Under the pieces are notes generated by a model. It had not been told where the DNA came from and ran no database searches. It worked only from the letters and a program-made list of their open reading frames with translations. Below, in pieces: positions 5,087 through 7,044 of a stretch of 7,044 bases of DNA. Source of the stretch: Bacteroidota bacterium (GTDB taxonomy: Bacteria > Bacteroidota > Bacteroidia > Bacteroidales > Prolixibacteraceae); the NCBI GenBank assembly GCA_030695265.1, contig JAUYTA010000470.1:1-7044 (forward strand). The letters are read 5' to 3'. A program made the position numbers and the translations under genes. Within the stretch, counting starts at the first letter, position 1. Each line of letters begins with the position of its first letter.

Positions 5087-5884
5087 TTAATCAATAACAG
5101 GAGCTTCTGTGTGCTGGTCTATTCCAATAATAGATAGAATCGATTTATTACGAATTACCTCAAACAGCATTTTGTCGTTGTTTGAGGTTTTTTGATCTAC
5201 ATTGTGGTATAAATGATAACACAAGGCTGCCCATTTCAGGTTAATTCGTTTTACTCCTGTGTGCATCATTCGCATGGCAATGTCCGAATCTTCGCGCCCC
5301 CAACTTGTGTATCTCTCGTCGAAACCGTTGATTTTGATCAGATCTTCTTTCCAGAATGCCATGTGGCATCCTCTTAATCTTTTGTAGGTGTAACCTGGTC
5401 CGGTTATGATTTTATGGAGAAATGGTATCCTGATGGTATTTAATCTCGACTGAAGGTCGCTTTCCATACATGAAACGATGTTCCGGTGTGTTTTCATTAT
5501 TTCGGTGGTTTTGGTTGGACCAAGCCTGACCCTTGTTCCGCAATAGAAAAAGCCTTCTTTAGCAAAATTCCGGTGATCACAGATGAACTTCGGGTGAAGA
5601 ATAAGGTCGTCATCAATGAAAATAAGATAATCTCCAGTGCTTTTTATCAGGCCGTTATTGCGACTTCGGGCAAGTCTGTAGCCAACGTCTTCCTGTCTTA
5701 CATGAATGAATGGAACCGAAAATTGTATCCTGAATTTTTCAATTAAATCTGAAGTCTCTTTTCCTGAACCATCATCGGCCACAATAATTTCATCTGGAAA
5801 TTCCTTTAGTTCAGCAATGCTTTTCAGGCAATTGAACAGGTATTCCGGCTTATTGTAGGTGGCAATTATGAGACTGATCTTCAT
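5087..5884 (-). CDS. Family 2 glycosyltransferase (GT-A fold)
   Basis: A 265-residue inverting GT2 glycosyltransferase without membrane segments, expected to act on the cytoplasmic face of the inner membrane on nucleotide-sugar donors. Start MKISLIIATYNKPEYL is the classic GT2 entry strand. DDG at 37-39 binds the nucleotide, and the DDD at 91-93 (IFIDDDLIL) is the metal-binding DxD-type motif. RGCHMAFW (171-178) and GFDERYTSWGREDSD (187-201) form the acceptor/catalytic region of the C-terminal galactosyltransferase-like module, with the ED pair supplying the likely catalytic base. This resembles chondroitin-polymerase-type and capsule GT2 enzymes; the sugar cannot be told from sequence. Its ATG overlaps the stop of the upstream O-antigen ligase gene by four bases (ATGA), implying a translationally coupled surface-polysaccharide operon. 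No Shine-Dalgarno sequence is seen; the start sits after an A-run. Confidence 0.93.
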   Translation of the reverse strand: MKISLIIATYNKPEYLFNCLKSIAELKEFPDEIIVADDGSGKETSDLIEKFRIQFSVPFIHVRQEDVGYRLARSRNNGLIKSTGDYLIFIDDDLILHPKFICDHRNFAKEGFFYCGTRVRLGPTKTTEIMKTHRNIVSCMESDLQSRLNTIRIPFLHKIITGPGYTYKRLRGCHMAFWKEDLIKINGFDERYTSWGREDSDIAMRMMHTGVKRINLKWAALCYHLYHNVDQKTSNNDKMLFEVIRNKSILSIIGIDQHTEAPVID

Positions 5885-7044
5885 TTTTTAAGCTCTGGTT
5901 GTTGAGTTTCGCTGAACAGAAATAAACTGTAAAAGAAAACAAAGAAACTAATTCCCATGTGTGCTTCAAGGTTTGAGTCGGAGAAATTGGCAATGCCTAA
6001 AATCAGTAACAACATAACTGCAGGATAATATCGATGTTTGTTTGTCAGGAACAATGGGTAAGTCCATGCGACCATGATCCAGAGAAATCCCAGAATTCCG
6101 AATTTCACCAGGTAGTTCAGGTATTGGTTGTGTGAACTTCCATAATGTTGAGGATCAAGTTTCGATTGATTTTTCTGGTAGGCATTAATAAATTCCTGTT
6201 TGAAGTTTCCGGTACCAACACCAAAAAACGGATGTTCACGGACAATGGTTTTAGCAGCTTTTACAAATTCAATTCGTTGAGCCAATGATTTCAGATTCGG
6301 GTCGCCGGTTTTGAAATAAACATCCAATTCCCAGATTGTTTGGTAAATACGCGGATAGAGCGAAAAAAATCGTTTTGTATAAATATGATTGGCAATTCCT
6401 TTTTCGATAAATTGAATGTCTTCAGGAGTTAGTTTTGACAACCCAACAGAATCTTTGGTCAGGCCTTTTGAGGTCAGGTAACGAATCAGGGTAGCCGAAA
6501 CATGAAATCCATTCGGCCCATTCTGGTTAAAATCCATCGGCGATCGTTTTTCCCAACTTTTTTTCAGCTCGTCCCAGCTGAGATACAAACCCACATAATG
6601 GCCATTTTCCAGCATTTTATCGTTGAGATCGTGTTGATACAGGTTTCCGTTCTGTGTCCTTTCCGGCAATTCTGCCGGATCAATTGGTACTGTGTCGTAA
6701 AAACGGTAAACACACGATCCGAGGTAGAAAAATCCGGCTAAAATCATGGCAGGCAGCATAATCGAAGCAAATAGTTTCCACTTCCTGATTTTTATTTTCC
6801 TGATCACAAAAAACAGGTGGATGACAAGAAGCACCGCAAAAGTTGCCAGTCCGGTGAGCGATTTCAGGAGAAAAAGGAAAACCAGCAGGTACAGAATGTC
6901 TGCAATTAGCAGATAACGCAAATATTTACTGAAAGACTTTCGATTGTACAGTTCGTAAATCAGGATGGAAACACCCAGCAATAATTGAAAACTAAAGCCG
7001 ATGTGCGAAACAAACAGGATTTCCCAAATATCGTGAATGCCAAA
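5881..7044 (-). CDS. O-antigen ligase/polymerase family membrane protein (Wzy_C), 5' end outside window
   Basis: The reading frame is open from its stop (5881-5883) to the window edge, so the gene begins beyond 7044; at least 387 residues are visible. The TTG at 6981 is not a credible start because 21 more in-frame codons precede it without a stop. Numbering from that TTG, hydrophobic segments lie at about 20-40, 42-60 and 70-90. A large soluble loop of about 190 residues follows, predicted extracytoplasmic. The family core then reads FFGVGTGNF (GVGTGNF at 254-260) and SSHNQYLNYLVKFGILG with His284, followed by two or three more membrane segments. This core is typical of the O-antigen ligase (WaaL)/polymerase (Wzy) superfamily. 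Ligase versus polymerase cannot be separated from this fragment. It overlaps the following GT2 gene by four bases and supports an LPS, capsule or exopolysaccharide role at the inner membrane. Confidence 0.88.
   Translation of the reverse strand, partial: FGIHDIWEILFVSHIGFSFQLLLGVSILIYELYNRKSFSKYLRYLLIADILYLLVFLFLLKSLTGLATFAVLLVIHLFFVIRKIKIRKWKLFASIMLPAMILAGFFYLGSCVYRFYDTVPIDPAELPERTQNGNLYQHDLNDKMLENGHYVGLYLSWDELKKSWEKRSPMDFNQNGPNGFHVSATLIRYLTSKGLTKDSVGLSKLTPEDIQFIEKGIANHIYTKRFFSLYPRIYQTIWELDVYFKTGDPNLKSLAQRIEFVKAAKTIVREHPFFGVGTGNFKQEFINAYQKNQSKLDPQHYGSSHNQYLNYLVKFGILGFLWIMVAWTYPLFLTNKHRYYPAVMLLLILGIANFSDSNLEAHMGISFFVFFYSLFLFSETQQPELKK

Noticed and set aside
4825..5094. Minus-strand open frame encoding a poly-proline-rich 89-residue peptide
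   Set aside because: It is the antisense reading of the Gly-rich tail of the exported TPM gene; GGC/GGT repeats read as Pro on the other strand. No independent start context or homology.

Overview
The window looks like chromosomal DNA from a member of the Bacteroidota, probably a Bacteroidales/Marinilabiliales-type bacterium. This is inferred from the long form of urocanate hydratase, a lemA-TPM-TPM operon ending in a Gly-rich secreted TPM protein, A-rich start regions without clear Shine-Dalgarno sequences, and short palindromic or heptamer repeats in the gaps between genes. No single marker here fixes the genus. No RNA genes, insertion sequences, phage genes or CRISPR arrays were seen.

Layout. 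(1) 14-78 is a long, near-perfect palindrome just upstream of a two-gene, plus-strand, translationally coupled pair: a small CoA-binding (Rossmann) protein (91-453) and a thioredoxin-fold protein with an atypical CSVC motif (453-788). (2) A minus-strand urocanate hydratase gene, hutU (867-2906), converges on this pair. The short gap between them holds an inverted repeat, and a second palindrome lies inside the last codons of hutU, where it encodes a Pro/Gly/Lys-rich tail. (3) A 174-base divergent gap (2907-3080) separates hutU from the plus-strand operon lemA (3081-3671), a leaderless TPM-domain gene (3762-4205) and a secreted, membrane-anchored, Gly-rich TPM-domain gene (4208-5008). The lemA-TPM gap contains a palindrome built of 7-base units. 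(4) A second, simpler heptamer array (5020-5047) lies in the convergent gap before two minus-strand surface-polysaccharide genes: a GT2 glycosyltransferase (5087-5884) and an O-antigen ligase/polymerase family membrane protein (5881 to the window edge, 5' end missing). These two overlap by 4 bases.

Functionally the window is a set of small, separate units: redox/CoA-related housekeeping, histidine catabolism (one enzyme, without the other hut genes in view), an envelope LemA/TPM module, and the end of a polysaccharide assembly locus. I see no wholly new multi-gene system. The most unusual signals are the repeats: three separate intergenic elements built from about 7-base units, two of them arranged as mirror-image palindromes, plus repeat-derived sequence at or inside the ends of both convergent genes at 780-910.
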